This document shows positions 63,852 through 64,000 of a stretch of DNA of 64,000 nucleotides, piece after piece; position 1 is the stretch's first letter, and each line of letters opens with the position of its first letter. Under the pieces are notes generated by a model. It did not search any database. It was given only the letters and a program-made list of their open reading frames with translations, and had not been told where the DNA came from. Made by a program: the position numbers and the translations under genes. Source of the stretch: Thereva unica (taxonomy: Eukaryota; Arthropoda; Insecta; Diptera; Therevidae); assembly GCA_949987705.1 (NCBI GenBank), contig OX465284.1, positions 116,543,163-116,607,162 of the forward strand. The letters run 5' to 3'.

Positions 63852-64000
63852 CATATTCCCAATGGTGGAATTCGTGCAGGTTCACGACGATCGGCTTTAA
63901 GAAAATCTGTTGAAGATTTGACAATTCGTTCGTTATTTTCACTACATGAACGATTAATTGAAGTTGAAAGTATACTACGATCCACTATAAGCCCACAGCG
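63852..64000 (+). CDS. Probable internal exon of an unidentified gene (partial)
   Basis: After the acceptor at 63850-63851, one frame is open to the window end (about 49 codons) while the other two stop early. The peptide begins HIPNGGIRAGSRRSALRKS and continues EDLTIRSLFSLHERLIEVES, with a heptad-like helical second half. I do not recognise the family. It could be a later exon of the GPCR gene (for example a cytoplasmic tail), but then TM3-TM7 would have to lie in unrecognised exons between, which I did not see; a separate gene is more likely. Confidence 0.4.

Noticed and set aside
1..64000. CRISPR arrays, bacterial operons, riboswitches
   Set aside because: The window is clearly a eukaryotic (insect) nuclear sequence; no regularly spaced repeats or prokaryotic gene organisation were seen.

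Overview
The window looks like a gene-poor, repeat-rich stretch of an insect nuclear genome, most likely a fly (Diptera). The pointers are AT-rich spacers full of degraded Jockey/CR1-, R1-, RTE- and I/LOA-like non-LTR elements, Ty3/gypsy pol fragments, a Helitron fragment, hAT elements with exact 8-bp target-site duplications, tRNA- and 5S-rRNA-derived SINE-like repeats, and an expanded family of neprilysin-like (M13) secreted proteins of the kind known in Drosophila as Nepl. I cannot name the species.

The core of the window (about 15.6-47.5 kb) is an array of seven intact, intronless genes for secreted proteins of 571-586 residues. All are recognisable by eye as M13 (neprilysin) relatives: a signal peptide, the N-terminal PCxxF/Y(x)xY segment, the helical M13_N domain and the C-terminal segment ending in a CxΦ tail. 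The catalytic core carrying HExxH and ExxxD is missing in all seven, so they should not be peptidases. They fall into group A (15842-17584, 24589-26322), group B (20145-21905, 33697-35448, 38729-40450, 45703-47418) and a divergent single member C (29756-31492). Orientation is + + + + - - +. All seven true starts are ATG codons a little inside the longest open frames. Group B genes share an upstream block with a GATA-type site, a TATA-like box, a CAGT initiator and an ATTAAA poly(A) signal; group A genes share a different promoter and poly(A) signals that overlap the stop codon.

Left flank (0-15 kb): no host gene was recognised. It holds two tRNA-Leu-type primer binding sites of LTR retroelements, a 245-bp hAT element with an 8-bp duplication, a fold-back element, a gypsy integrase remnant, SINE copies, 5S-derived repeats, and a nest in which a 2.4-kb hAT element (carrying an R1 fragment) sits inside an older non-LTR reverse transcriptase remnant.

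Right flank (47.5-64 kb): an RTE-like endonuclease remnant, then a nearly complete minus-strand non-LTR retrotransposon (about 49.9-53.6 kb) with intact endonuclease and reverse transcriptase and an in-frame TAA between its two open frames. After several fold-back elements comes one coding exon of a class A GPCR (57555-57944, TM1 to the start of TM3) with an unusual His where the conserved TM2 Asp is expected. Its following intron appears to hold more LTR-element primer sites and repeats. A second likely exon of unknown gene begins at 63852 and runs off the window.
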